Positions 52,756 through 61,549 of a stretch of DNA of 64,000 bases are shown here, one piece after another. Position 1 is the stretch's first letter. Each line of letters begins with the position of its first letter. The position numbers and the translations under genes were made by a program. Origin of the DNA: QHXW01 sp035280425 (GTDB lineage: Bacteria > Acidobacteriota > Terriglobia > Bryobacterales > Bryobacteraceae); NCBI GenBank assembly GCA_035280425.1, contig DATEFW010000044.1:1-64000 (forward strand). The letters run 5' to 3'. The notes under the pieces are model-generated. The model was not told where the DNA came from. It worked only from the letters and a program-made list of their open reading frames with translations, and searched no databases.

Positions 52756-54174
52756 CTAGTGATTCTGGCTGCGCCGGTCGTCTGCCGGTGTTGTGGTGGT
52801 CGGGCAAGGCCGCGCAGGCTCGCCCTCCCGGTGCCATCCGCACGGCGGTTCTTTAAGGGGGGCCGCTGGGGCGTTCGGAGCCGGCTGGTCGGCCTGCTTA
52901 CGGCTCTGTCGCGGCTGTCCGGCATCGGCTGGTGCTGCTGGTGCCGCTGTCTCTGGTTCGCTTTCGAGCGGCCCTGGGCGCGATCCATCCTCATTCACTC
53001 CCGGCCGCCGCCTCAATCGTGGCGGAGCGCTGACCTCCGGCTCCGGACTCGCCGGCGTAGCAGATATCGGCACGCGGCTGATAGTAACCGGTTCAGCTCC
53101 CGCTCTCGCGGCTGAAACGCTGCCATCCGGAGCAAGGTAAACCCGCCGATAGCGAACCTCCGCGCCTGGATAGCGCCCGGCCGAGGCCAACTGGACCTCG
53201 ATGCCGCGCTCTTCTCCAGGCTTCACGCCTTGCGGCAAATAAAAATACAGCGCATATCGCTGCCGCAGCCGCTCAAGCGTCGTCTCGAGCGCCGAAGCCT
53301 CATCCACCGGCATCGTGTCGCCGCCGGAGCGCCGCGCAATCTCCGCCGTTCCGGCCGACTGCGTATGCGGCCCGCGCATCCCCGGACCCGGCCTGCGTCC
53401 GCCGTTAGGGCCGCGGCGTCCCAAAATGATTCCGCCCAGCGGCCCTCCGAGCGGACCGCTGCTGCCGGGCCATGGTCCGCCTCCGCCCCGGCGCCCTCCG
53501 CCTCCACCCTGCGAATAATAGTGCATGGCGTCGGGAGCGAGCAGCAGGCTCAACACCGCATCGGCTCTCGTGAGCGCGCGCGATACCGCTTCGACGTCGC
53601 GATTGCGCTCGGTCTGGTCGTCGGTCAGGATCACGATTGCGCGTCTGGCATCGAGTCGCGCTTCGCGGCCCACGTAGTTCGCCGCATCGAGCAAGGCCCG
53701 CGTGATGTCCGTGCCTCCATTGAACGTCTCCTGGTCGAGCAGCGCGTCAAACGCCCGCGCCACGTCCTCGCGGTTGTTGCGAAACGGCAGCCGCAAACGA
53801 GTCGAGCGATCGAAAACCATGATGGCGCCGCGGTCTTCATCCCGCAGCACGCGTAACGCCTGCTGTGCCGCTGAGGCGATCCGCTCGACATGCGGCCGCA
53901 TACTCGCGCTTACGTCCAGCAAGAACAAGACATCTACCGGCATGTTTTCGCTGGCAAAATTGCGGATGGGTTGCGGCTGTCCCTCCTCGCGCAGGATGAA
54001 GTCGTCTGCGCGCAGCCCCGTGATGGCCCGATTGTCCCGGTCCACCACCTGGGCATCCACGCGAACCAGCGAAACGTCGCTGCGGAATACGACCTCATCG
54101 GCTGCCGCGATGGCCGGCATCGAGGCCGCAACGGCCAGCAGGATCAGTAGCGATCGGGACATTCGATCTGACAA
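52756..54174 (-). CDS. Secreted VWFA-related protein with Gly/Pro-rich insert
   Basis: A 472-residue protein of the acidobacterial VWFA-related type. A signal peptide (LLILLAVAASMPAIAAADE) is followed by VVFRSDVSLVRVDAQVVDRD, the conserved pre-VWA strand. The metal-dependent adhesion site is DVSASM near residue 92-97 with the threonine in GGTDI near 159. A very Gly/Pro/Arg-rich stretch occupies about residues 222-272 inside the domain, followed by a last VWA/strand part (YALYFYLPQGVKPGEE), and the C-terminal 110 residues are Pro/Ala-rich and low complexity. Role unknown, possibly matrix or peptide binding. Confidence 0.88.
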   Translation of the reverse strand: MSDRMSRSLLILLAVAASMPAIAAADEVVFRSDVSLVRVDAQVVDRDNRAITGLRADDFILREEGQPQPIRNFASENMPVDVLFLLDVSASMRPHVERIASAAQQALRVLRDEDRGAIMVFDRSTRLRLPFRNNREDVARAFDALLDQETFNGGTDITRALLDAANYVGREARLDARRAIVILTDDQTERNRDVEAVSRALTRADAVLSLLLAPDAMHYYSQGGGGGRRGGGGPWPGSSGPLGGPLGGIILGRRGPNGGRRPGPGMRGPHTQSAGTAEIARRSGGDTMPVDEASALETTLERLRQRYALYFYLPQGVKPGEERGIEVQLASAGRYPGAEVRYRRVYLAPDGSVSAARAGAEPVTISRVPISATPASPEPEVSAPPRLRRRPGVNEDGSRPGPLESEPETAAPAAPADAGQPRQSRKQADQPAPNAPAAPLKEPPCGWHREGEPARPCPTTTTPADDRRSQNH

Positions 54175-54221
54175 GTGCTTAAAAGTGTTACGCGAAACCG
54201 CCGCGGAAGGTTACCGGAAAA

Positions 54222-55427
54222 TTACTGCCGCCCGTCCCGCATCATAATCGACGCCCGCCCGATCTCCGCGAGCGACCGCGTGCCACACTGCTTCATTACC
54301 AGCGTGAGCTCCGCCCGCAGCAGGTCGAGCACCCGCTCAACACCCGCCTGGCCGAAGGCCGCCAGGCCCCACAAATACGGCCGGCCGATCCCGATGGCGC
54401 GCGCTCCCAGCGCCAGAGCTTTGAAAATGTCCGTGCCGCGCCGGAAGCCACCATCCACCATCACCGGAATCCGGCCGGCGACCGCGTCCATCACCTCCGG
54501 CAGCCATTCGATCGTGCCGCGCGCACTCTCTTCCGCGCGCCCGCCGTGATTCGAAACGATGATGCCGTCCACTCCGTTTTCGCAGCACAGTTGCGCGTCC
54601 TCGCGCGTTTCAATTCCTTTGAGCGCGAGCTTCATGTGCGTGAAGCCCTTGAGCCGGCGAACCCATTCCCAGGTCATCGCCGGATTGTAAACGTTCAGTC
54701 CCTTGGTCTCGATCCCGTCAAACATCGGCCTCGGCCGCGACGCAATCCCATGCTTTGCCGGATCGTGGCACACCGAGCAGTCGCGCGTATCCGTCCGCTT
54801 GAAGCGCTCGAGCGTTTCCGTGTTACGTCCAACAGGTAAATCGACCGTCAGCACCAGCACCGGACATCCCGCGGCCTCAGCGCGCCGCACCAGCTTTTCG
54901 GTGACCTCCCAGCGCTCTGTCGGATAAAGTTGAAACCAGAGCGGGCGGCCGGCCACCTCCGCCACCTGCTCGATGGCGCACGAGCTGACAGTGGAGAGAA
55001 TGAACAGCGTCTTCTTCGCGCGGGCCGCGCGCGCCGTGGCCAACTCGCCATCGGGATGAAAAGTCTTCTGGCTGCCGGTGGGCGAGAGCAGGATCGGCGT
55101 TTCCCATGCAGTGCCGAAAAGCTCCGTGCCGAGATCCGCCTTGCGCACATCCACCAGCCGCCGCGCGCGTAGCTGAAATTTCTGGAATCCGTCGCGATTG
55201 GCCTGAAGCGTTCGATCGTCATCCACCCCCGTTGCCAGATAGCCGAAATGCGCCGGCGGAAGCGCCTGCCGCGCCGCCGCTTCGAAATCCATCACGTTGA
55301 TCGCGGATTTGGGATCGGCAATAACAGCCGAAGTATTCTGCCCGCCGAGCGCCGCCAGCGGGCTGGCCGCGATAAATTCCAGGAACCGCCTCCGGCTTGC
55401 CTCCATCGCCCTCATCTTCGGCCCCAC
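54222..55427 (-). CDS. FMN-dependent alpha-hydroxy-acid oxidase/dehydrogenase, Tat leader
   Basis: A 401-residue TIM-barrel flavoenzyme related to L-lactate dehydrogenase LldD and glycolate oxidase. A leader with SRRRFLEFIAASPLAALGG suggests Tat export. FMN and substrate residues are visible in PILLSPTGSQKTFHPDGELA, FILSTVSSCAIEQVAEVAG, WFQLYPT, VLTVDLPVGRN, the catalytic histidine in IIVSNHGGR, and VMVDGGFRRGTDIFKALALG. It starts 4 bp after the S9 peptidase gene. Whether the substrate is lactate, glycolate or another 2-hydroxy acid is unresolved. Confidence 0.92.
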   Translation of the reverse strand: MGPKMRAMEASRRRFLEFIAASPLAALGGQNTSAVIADPKSAINVMDFEAAARQALPPAHFGYLATGVDDDRTLQANRDGFQKFQLRARRLVDVRKADLGTELFGTAWETPILLSPTGSQKTFHPDGELATARAARAKKTLFILSTVSSCAIEQVAEVAGRPLWFQLYPTERWEVTEKLVRRAEAAGCPVLVLTVDLPVGRNTETLERFKRTDTRDCSVCHDPAKHGIASRPRPMFDGIETKGLNVYNPAMTWEWVRRLKGFTHMKLALKGIETREDAQLCCENGVDGIIVSNHGGRAEESARGTIEWLPEVMDAVAGRIPVMVDGGFRRGTDIFKALALGARAIGIGRPYLWGLAAFGQAGVERVLDLLRAELTLVMKQCGTRSLAEIGRASIMMRDGRQ

Positions 55428-55431
55428 AGAA

Positions 55432-57450
55432 CTACTTCGTATACTTCTCGATCCACCCCAGCACCTGCTCCATCTTGGCGATACGGTGGCTGGGATGCGT
55501 GCCGCGGATCCCGTGCGGCTCGTCCGGCACCCGCACCAGCACCGCCGGAACTTTGCGCGCCTTGAGCGCGAAATAAAGCTGCTCGCTCTGCTCCATCGGT
55601 GTGCGGTAATCGGATTCGCCGGTGATCACCATGGTCGGCGTCTTGAAATTTTCCGCGAAGAATACCGGCGAATGATCCATGTACTGCTTCGGGTTCTCCC
55701 ACGGCATGCCCTTCATCCAGATCTCGGCAAAAAAGTATCCCGCGTCCGCTGTGCCGACCTGCGTGATCCAGTCGGTCACCGGGTATTGTGAAACCGCAGC
55801 GGCGAAGCGGTCGGTGTGCCCAATGGCCCATGCCGTCAGCAGGCCGCCGCCCGAACCGCCCGTCACGGCCAGCCTCTTCGGATCGACATAGCCCTTGGCC
55901 AGCACCGCGTCCACTCCCGCCATCAAATCTTTGAAATCGTCCCCTGGATAGCGCGCGTCGATCGTGTTTCCGAATTCCTCGCCGTAGCCGGTCGACCCAC
56001 GCGGGTTGGTGTACAGCACCACGAACCCGCGGCCCGCTTGCACCTGAAATTCATGCGCGAATTCCACACCGTACATGGCGTGCGGCCCGCCGTGAATTTC
56101 GAGAATCATCGGATATTTTTTCGACGGATCGAATCCCGGCGGCTTCACGATCCACCCCTCGATAGGCCGGCCGTCGAAAGAATCGTAGCTGATCTCTTCC
56201 ACCGAGCCCAGATTCCGGTCCGCCAGCAGGCTGTCGTTGGTCGAAGTCAAACGCGTCCATTGCGAAGCATGGTCCACCGAGAACGTCACGATATCTGCCG
56301 GCTCCGATGGCGTCGAGCGCTCAATTGCCACCTGCCCGTTATTTGAAACGGTAAACGCATCGCCCGACGCATAGGCGCTCGCATACCGCGCTTTTCCGGA
56401 TGTAATCTGCTCGTAACTGCCGTCCAGCTTCGCGCGAAACAGGTGTCCCGCTCCGCGATCTTCCGCGGTGAAATAAACAGCGCTCGAATCTGCCGACCAC
56501 ACAGGCGACCGCGCGTCGCGATCGAGCTTTCCCGCTAAAAGCCGCGCATTGCCGCCGTCGGTGTCCATAATGTAGAGGTGCGTCACCGTGTAACTCTGGC
56601 GCTTAAAATCGTAGCCGGTGTACGCGATCCTCTTGCCATCGGGCGAAGGCACCGGATTCATGTCCGGCCCCTTGCGATGCGTTAACTGCCGTACCGCGCC
56701 GTCCTTCACGCCGATCGCGTAGATCTCCGGCCCTTCGAGATTGTAATCGGCTTCCGGCATGCGGCTCGATGAAGTAAGAATCCACTCGCCGTCTTGCGTC
56801 CACGCCGGCGGACCATAATCGAAGTCGCCGCCGGCAATTTCGCGCGGCGCGCCTCCGGTCGCGGACACGATAAACACATGCGTGAAGCCCGGCTTGATCA
56901 GCCCTTCGTGATCCTGCCGCCAGTGCAGCCGCGTGACAATAATCGGCGGCTCGGCCCACTTCGCCCCCGCAGGCTTCTCCGGCATGTTCACCGACCAATC
57001 GGGCTTCGCCGGAACGCGGCTGGTGTATGCGATCCACGCGCCGTCCGGCGACCACGCGATATTTGCAGGCGCATGCTCGAGGTCCGTGATCGTCGCGTCC
57101 TGCCCTGTATCCATCCAGCGCACGTGGATCTGCGTCTTCCCGCTGCGATTCGAAAGATACGCCAGGCGCTTGCCATCCGGCGACCATCTCGGCATCGAAT
57201 CATGGAATGACCCTTGCGTGATCGGCCGGTTATCGCGGCCGTCGGTGGACGCCATCCACAGGTTGCTGTACATGGCGTCGTTCATGCGATCGTTCCACCC
57301 CAGCACGTAGACCACGACCTTGCCATCGCGGCTGATTTCCGGATTCGTCGCCGTCCGCCAGTCCCAAAGCGTCGCACTCGTAAGATTGGTCTTCCCGGTC
57401 GCGTGAGCCGCGGCGGCCAGGATCGCGCAGAGCAGAACTTTTCGCAGCAT
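55432..57450 (-). CDS. Secreted prolyl-oligopeptidase-like S9 serine peptidase
   Basis: A 672-residue peptidase of the dipeptidyl/acylaminoacyl peptidase type. Signal peptide LLCAILAAAAHATG; residues about 30-400 form a WD/PD40-type propeller (MPRWSPDGKRLAYLSNRSGK; NIAWSPDGAWIAYTSR; PVPSPDGKRIAYTGYDF). The alpha/beta-hydrolase domain has the catalytic serine in GGSGGG near residue 532, the aspartate in GESDYRTPMEQSEQ and the histidine in PDEPHGIRGTHPSH. It is the first gene of the minus-strand run that continues with the oxidase. Confidence 0.95.
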   Translation of the reverse strand: MLRKVLLCAILAAAAHATGKTNLTSATLWDWRTATNPEISRDGKVVVYVLGWNDRMNDAMYSNLWMASTDGRDNRPITQGSFHDSMPRWSPDGKRLAYLSNRSGKTQIHVRWMDTGQDATITDLEHAPANIAWSPDGAWIAYTSRVPAKPDWSVNMPEKPAGAKWAEPPIIVTRLHWRQDHEGLIKPGFTHVFIVSATGGAPREIAGGDFDYGPPAWTQDGEWILTSSSRMPEADYNLEGPEIYAIGVKDGAVRQLTHRKGPDMNPVPSPDGKRIAYTGYDFKRQSYTVTHLYIMDTDGGNARLLAGKLDRDARSPVWSADSSAVYFTAEDRGAGHLFRAKLDGSYEQITSGKARYASAYASGDAFTVSNNGQVAIERSTPSEPADIVTFSVDHASQWTRLTSTNDSLLADRNLGSVEEISYDSFDGRPIEGWIVKPPGFDPSKKYPMILEIHGGPHAMYGVEFAHEFQVQAGRGFVVLYTNPRGSTGYGEEFGNTIDARYPGDDFKDLMAGVDAVLAKGYVDPKRLAVTGGSGGGLLTAWAIGHTDRFAAAVSQYPVTDWITQVGTADAGYFFAEIWMKGMPWENPKQYMDHSPVFFAENFKTPTMVITGESDYRTPMEQSEQLYFALKARKVPAVLVRVPDEPHGIRGTHPSHRIAKMEQVLGWIEKYTK

Positions 57451-57512
57451 GAGGCCTCCCAGTGGACAGACCGTTATATCAGGTTTCCGATGTACAATTG
57501 CTCATCTGCGGG

Positions 57513-58154
57513 ATGCAGCGATCACAGTCACTCGAGATCATGGATGATCTCTCAACGCCCGAGGAGGTTTGGGAGAGCGTTTACCACGAGCTTGGATTTG
57601 TCCACCGGTTTCTTGGAAACCATGCGACCATAGTTAGCGCTCTGCGCCGCGATCCCCGGCCGATTCACCGCGTCTTGGACATCGGCTGCGGTGACGGCGC
57701 GCTGCTGAGCCGGATTCGCCGCACGCTCGCCGTGGATGTGATCGGTGTGGATTTGCGCGCGCCTCGCACTCCACCCGGTGTTCCCATCGTGCATGCCGAT
57801 GCCACGCGCGACCTGCTTCCCCCGGCGGATGTCGCCATCTGTCTCATGGTTGCTCACCATCTGTCGGAAGAGGATCTGATTTCGATGATTCGCAATACGG
57901 CCCGTTCCGTGCGCCGCCTGATCATCCTCGATCTGGTGCGCCACTGGCTGCCGCTGGCGCTCTTTCGCCTGTTTGTTTGTCCGTTGGTCAACCACATTGT
58001 CGCGGTGGACGGCCTTCAGTCCGTTCGCCGATCCTTTACACCGGCAGAACTGCGGAGGATTGTCGAACGTGCCGTCGCCGGCACCGGCGCCAGGTTCGAT
58101 CAGGTCGTTGCCCCGCTGCTCTCGCGCCAGGTCATCGACATCGTCTGGAGCTGA
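57513..58154 (+). CDS. Class I SAM-dependent methyltransferase
   Basis: A 213-residue methyltransferase with motif I VLDIGCGDGALLSRI, the acidic loop VIGVDLRAP, and the DVAICLMVAHHLSEEDLISM post-I region. The C-terminal half is more hydrophobic (LALFRLFVCPLVNHIVAVDG), as in small-molecule or lipid methyltransferases. The start may be ATG 57513 or ATG 57540; neither has a strong ribosome binding site. Divergent from the S9 peptidase gene; the sugar-acid dehydratase starts 3 bp after its stop. Substrate unknown. Confidence 0.85.
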   Translation: MQRSQSLEIMDDLSTPEEVWESVYHELGFVHRFLGNHATIVSALRRDPRPIHRVLDIGCGDGALLSRIRRTLAVDVIGVDLRAPRTPPGVPIVHADATRDLLPPADVAICLMVAHHLSEEDLISMIRNTARSVRRLIILDLVRHWLPLALFRLFVCPLVNHIVAVDGLQSVRRSFTPAELRRIVERAVAGTGARFDQVVAPLLSRQVIDIVWS

Positions 58155-58157
58155 ATT

Positions 58158-59396
58158 ATGCGCCGCCGCACGTTCCTCGGATTAAGCGCGCTCGCGCCGC
58201 TTCCCGCGCTCGCTTTTCAGAACGAAAAGAGCAAGCTCAAAATCACCAGCGTTCGCCTGGTTCGTTCCAAGCCGCGCCGCCCCGTTCCATCCTACACACC
58301 CGCGCCCGGCTCCTGGTCCACCACCGGCGTCGAAGTGGCCAACCCCATGTCCATGTATCCCGAATACAAGGCCACGCGATCGCTGTTCATGTCCGACAAG
58401 CTCCAAGGCTTCACGGTCGAAATCGCCACCGACAAAGGCGTCAAAGGCTACGGCGAGGGCGGCGTCGCCGGAGCGCCCGTCGTCGAAGGCCATCTCACCA
58501 AGCTGCTCCTCGGCAAAGATCCTTTCGATATCGAGCGCAACTGGGACATCCTCTGGCGCTCCACCATGTATTACGGGCGCATGGGCGTGGTCATCAACGC
58601 CATCAGCGGCGTCGATCTCGCGCTTTGGGATCTGGTCGGCAACGCCCTCGGCATGCCCGTCTATCGCCTTCTCGGCGGCGAAACCAAGGCGCGCATCCCC
58701 GCCTATTGCACCGGCAACGATCTCGAGCAGCATGCCGAGTTCGGGTTCAAGCGTCTGAAACTCGCGATGGCTTACGGCCCCGCCGACGGCCGCGAGGGCA
58801 TGCGGAAAAACACCGAGCTCGTCAAGCGCACGCGCGACCTGCTCGGCCCCGATGGCGACATCATGCTGGATTGCTGGATGGCCTGGAACGAGCGCTACAC
58901 CATCGAAATGGCTGAAATGGTCGCGCCCTATCGCGTCTACTGGATGGAAGAATGCCTGCCGCCGCACGATTACGACGGTTTCGGCCGTCTGAACGCCGAG
59001 ATCAGGTCCACCCGCATCGTGACCGGCGAGCATGAATACACGCGCTACGGATTCCGCCAGTTGCTCGAACATCACGCCGCCGCCATCTGGCAGCCCGATA
59101 TTCACTGGTGCGGCGGATTAACGGAATTGCGGCGTATCGGCGCACTCGCCGCGGCCTACGACATCCCCGTCATTCCTCACGGGGGCGGATCGCGCGATTC
59201 GGTTCACTTCATCGCCGCCACCGTCAACAGCCCCTGGGCCGAGCTCTTCATGCCCGCGCCCGGCGGTCCCAAGGAAGTCTACCAGCGGTACGAAGAAGAG
59301 TATCAGCTAACCCGCGGCCCCGAAGGAATTTACACCCGGCCGTCCGATGAACCCGGCTTCGGCTGGGTGAATAACTATTTCTTCGAGCCCTCCTGA
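58158..59396 (+). CDS. Enolase-superfamily sugar acid dehydratase, L-rhamnonate dehydratase-like
   Basis: A 412-residue mandelate racemase/muconate lactonizing enzyme family member with a Tat-type leader (RRRTFLGLSALAPLPALAF). Metal ligands are expected in LDCWMAWN, WMEECLPPHDYDGF and TGEHEYTRYGF, and the GIDLALWDLVG-like block (GVDLALWDLVGNALG) and QPDIHWCGGLTELR with the PHGGGSRDSVHF end match L-rhamnonate dehydratase rather than galactonate or mannonate enzymes. An exported dehydratase is unusual for this family. It overlaps the convergent sugar-binding lipoprotein by 22 bp at their 3' ends; that neighbour hints at a sugar-linked role. Confidence 0.85.
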   Translation: MRRRTFLGLSALAPLPALAFQNEKSKLKITSVRLVRSKPRRPVPSYTPAPGSWSTTGVEVANPMSMYPEYKATRSLFMSDKLQGFTVEIATDKGVKGYGEGGVAGAPVVEGHLTKLLLGKDPFDIERNWDILWRSTMYYGRMGVVINAISGVDLALWDLVGNALGMPVYRLLGGETKARIPAYCTGNDLEQHAEFGFKRLKLAMAYGPADGREGMRKNTELVKRTRDLLGPDGDIMLDCWMAWNERYTIEMAEMVAPYRVYWMEECLPPHDYDGFGRLNAEIRSTRIVTGEHEYTRYGFRQLLEHHAAAIWQPDIHWCGGLTELRRIGALAAAYDIPVIPHGGGSRDSVHFIAATVNSPWAELFMPAPGGPKEVYQRYEEEYQLTRGPEGIYTRPSDEPGFGWVNNYFFEPS

Positions 59397-60370
59397 GCCG
59401 CGGCTCTCGCCTTCAAAAAATCACCGACGTTTTCTTTGGTGATCAGCGTCGCGCCCGTATCCACCAACGCCGGCAGCGGCGAAAACGGGTCCTTCGCCCA
59501 GTTCACATCGAGCGACGCCGGCGGATGATGATGCAGCTCGTCCAGCATCTTCACCCCGTAATACGCCATCGTGAACGGCTTCTGCGCGATCGTCGCCGCA
59601 ATCGCGCCTTTCTCGATCCAATTCAGCACGGCCTGGTCCGTATCCATCGCCACGATCGTTTTTCCCGTCACTTTGTTCCGGTCCAGCACGTCCGCCACTT
59701 CTTTGCCCGCCAGCGCTTCCAGACACACGAAGCCATCCACTTTGTCGCGCCGCTTGTCCACGATCTCCTGGGTCTTATCGAACGCGATGCGCGGGTCGCC
59801 CTTGATATCCACAACCTCGGCAATCTTGATGCCCGGATGCTCGCTGAACGCAAACTTGTAGCCGTTCAGCCGCTCCGCCAGGTTGGCCTGCCCCGGCATC
59901 GTGAACACTACCACGCTGCCTTTGCCGTTGAGCTGTTTCGCCGCTATGCGTCCGCCCATCACGCCCGCCTCGTAATTATTCGTCCCGATAAACAGCAGCC
60001 GCTTGCTGTCCGGAGAATCCGAGTCGATCGTGATCACCGGTATCCCGCTCGCGATGGCCGCGTCGATATCGCCCTTCATCAGCGCCGCATCTGCGGGCGA
60101 AATCAAAATGCCCGATGGCTTTTCCTGCAGCGCTACCAGCCGCCGCAGTTCCTGCTGCTGCGCTTGCGCGTCGTAAGTGTCCGGTCCGACCATTTCCGCT
60201 TGCACCTGCATCTGTCTGGCTGCCGTGATCAGGCCGTTTCCCGCCGTCTGCCAGTAAGGAATCTTCACGTTTGCCGAAAGCAAATAATATTTCTCCTGCG
60301 GAGCGTGCGGTGAACCTCCGCAACCTGTCAGCGCTATCAGCAAACCCACAGTCCATCCGTACCGGTGCAC
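59375..60370 (-). CDS. Ribose-type ABC sugar-binding lipoprotein
   Basis: A 331-residue periplasmic binding protein. The lipobox is LTGC at residues 15-18, with a short leader. The type I fold of the RbsB/Peripla_BP_4 family is seen in KYYLLSANVKIPYWQTAGNG, GILISPADAALMKGDIDAAI, PVITIDSDSPDSKRLLFIGT, NNYEAGVMGGRIAAKQL, GFVCLEALAGKEVADVL and TIVAMDTDQAVLNWIEKGAI. No ATPase or permease gene is adjacent, so it works with components elsewhere or as an orphan sensor. It precedes nothing on its strand within the cluster and is preceded by mqnE 57 bp upstream. Confidence 0.9.
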   Translation of the reverse strand: MHRYGWTVGLLIALTGCGGSPHAPQEKYYLLSANVKIPYWQTAGNGLITAARQMQVQAEMVGPDTYDAQAQQQELRRLVALQEKPSGILISPADAALMKGDIDAAIASGIPVITIDSDSPDSKRLLFIGTNNYEAGVMGGRIAAKQLNGKGSVVVFTMPGQANLAERLNGYKFAFSEHPGIKIAEVVDIKGDPRIAFDKTQEIVDKRRDKVDGFVCLEALAGKEVADVLDRNKVTGKTIVAMDTDQAVLNWIEKGAIAATIAQKPFTMAYYGVKMLDELHHHPPASLDVNWAKDPFSPLPALVDTGATLITKENVGDFLKARAAAQEGSKK

Positions 60371-60402
60371 GAAATTCCTCCTTTGATTTTGTTTGGGTGT
60401 AT

Positions 60403-60421
60403 TCGATTCTATCTGAATCGA
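60403..60421. repeat. 7-bp inverted repeat between mqnE and the sugar-binding gene
   Basis: TCGATTC and GAATCGA around a 5-base centre, 33 bases upstream of the sugar-binding protein start and 7 bases after the mqnE stop. There is no U-tract in the mRNA, so it looks more like an operator or a weak hairpin than a terminator. Confidence 0.35.
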
Positions 60422-60427
60422 GGGGAA

Positions 60428-61546
60428 TTAAACCAGTACCGTGAACGTGGTTTCGGTGCGCGTCACCGGCCGGTACAGCGTGTCGCGCTCCACCGGCTCG
60501 CGCCCTGCCTTGCGGATCAGCCGCAGCAGCTCGCCGCGCCGCAGTGACTGGCTGGTCGTCGCGCCGGCATCGTGATAGATCTTCTCCTCGACTACCGTGC
60601 CGTCGATATCGTCCGCGCCGAAGCGCAGCGCAATCTGCGCGATCTTCGGGGTCATCATGATCCAGTACGCCTTGATGTGCGGAATGTTGTCCAGCATCAG
60701 CCGCGCCACCGCAATGTTCTTGATGTCCAGAAACCCCGTGGTCTTGGGAATATGCTGGAGCGGCGTGTTGTCCGGATGAAACGCCAGCGGGATGAACGTC
60801 ACGAAGCCCTGCGTCTCATCCTGCAGCGCCCGCAGCTTCAGCAGATGATCCACCCGGTCTTCTTCGTTCTCGATGTGGCCGTAGAGCATCGTGCAGTTGG
60901 AGTGCAGCCCCAGCCCGTGCGCCGTGCGCGCCGTTTCCAGCCACTCTTCGCCCGTGATCTTGTGATCGCAGATCACGCGCCGCACCCGGTCGCAGAAAAT
61001 CTCCGCGCCCCCGCCCGGCAGCGAATCCATGCCCGCGTCGCGCAGCCGCTCCAGAACCTCGCGCACTGAAATCTTCGTCCGCTGCGCCAGGTACCCGATT
61101 TCCACCATCGTGAACGCTTTCAAATGCACCTGCGGAAAGCGCTCCTTCAAACCGCGCAGCATCTGGCAGTACCAGTCGAGCGTCAGCTCCGGATGTAGCC
61201 CGCCCACGATGTGAAATTCCGTTACCGCTTCGGACCAGCCCTCGCCCGCCACATGCCACACCTGCTCGAGCGACATGGTGTAAGCCTTCGGATCCTTCGC
61301 CCGCTTGCCGAACGCGCACAGCCGGCAGCTTGCCACGCACACATCGGTCGGATTGATGTGCCGGTTGACGTTGAAGTACGTCACATCTCCGTGCATCCGC
61401 TCGCGCACCAGGTTCGCCATGTAACCCAGGGCCAGAATGTCTGAGGTGCGATAGAGCACGAGACCCTCATCGCCCGAAAGGCGCTCGCCGCGCTCCACTT
61501 TCTCCAGCACCGGCCGCAATCGCGGATCTTCAACGAATACCTGCAT
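60428..61546 (-). CDS. mqnE: Aminofutalosine synthase (menaquinone, futalosine pathway)
   Basis: Radical SAM enzyme of 372 residues that joins 3-enolpyruvoyl-oxybenzoate to adenosine as the second step of futalosine menaquinone synthesis. The cluster motif C-x3-C-x2-C is in VCVASCRLCAFGK near residue 72. MqnE-specific blocks include HINPTDVC, EFHIVGGLHPELTLDWY, HLKAFTMVEIGYLAQR, GMDSLPGGGAEIF, SNCTMLYGHIENEEDRVDHL and HIKAYWIMMTPKIAQIALRF. It is preceded by the UbiA-type prenyltransferase gene with a 3-bp gap, consistent with a menaquinone operon. Confidence 0.95.
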   Translation of the reverse strand: MQVFVEDPRLRPVLEKVERGERLSGDEGLVLYRTSDILALGYMANLVRERMHGDVTYFNVNRHINPTDVCVASCRLCAFGKRAKDPKAYTMSLEQVWHVAGEGWSEAVTEFHIVGGLHPELTLDWYCQMLRGLKERFPQVHLKAFTMVEIGYLAQRTKISVREVLERLRDAGMDSLPGGGAEIFCDRVRRVICDHKITGEEWLETARTAHGLGLHSNCTMLYGHIENEEDRVDHLLKLRALQDETQGFVTFIPLAFHPDNTPLQHIPKTTGFLDIKNIAVARLMLDNIPHIKAYWIMMTPKIAQIALRFGADDIDGTVVEEKIYHDAGATTSQSLRRGELLRLIRKAGREPVERDTLYRPVTRTETTFTVLV

Positions 61547-61549
61547 GGT

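Noticed and set aside
60403..60421. Hairpin after mqnE as an intrinsic terminator
   Set aside because: No U-tract follows the stem in the mRNA; kept only as an inverted repeat.
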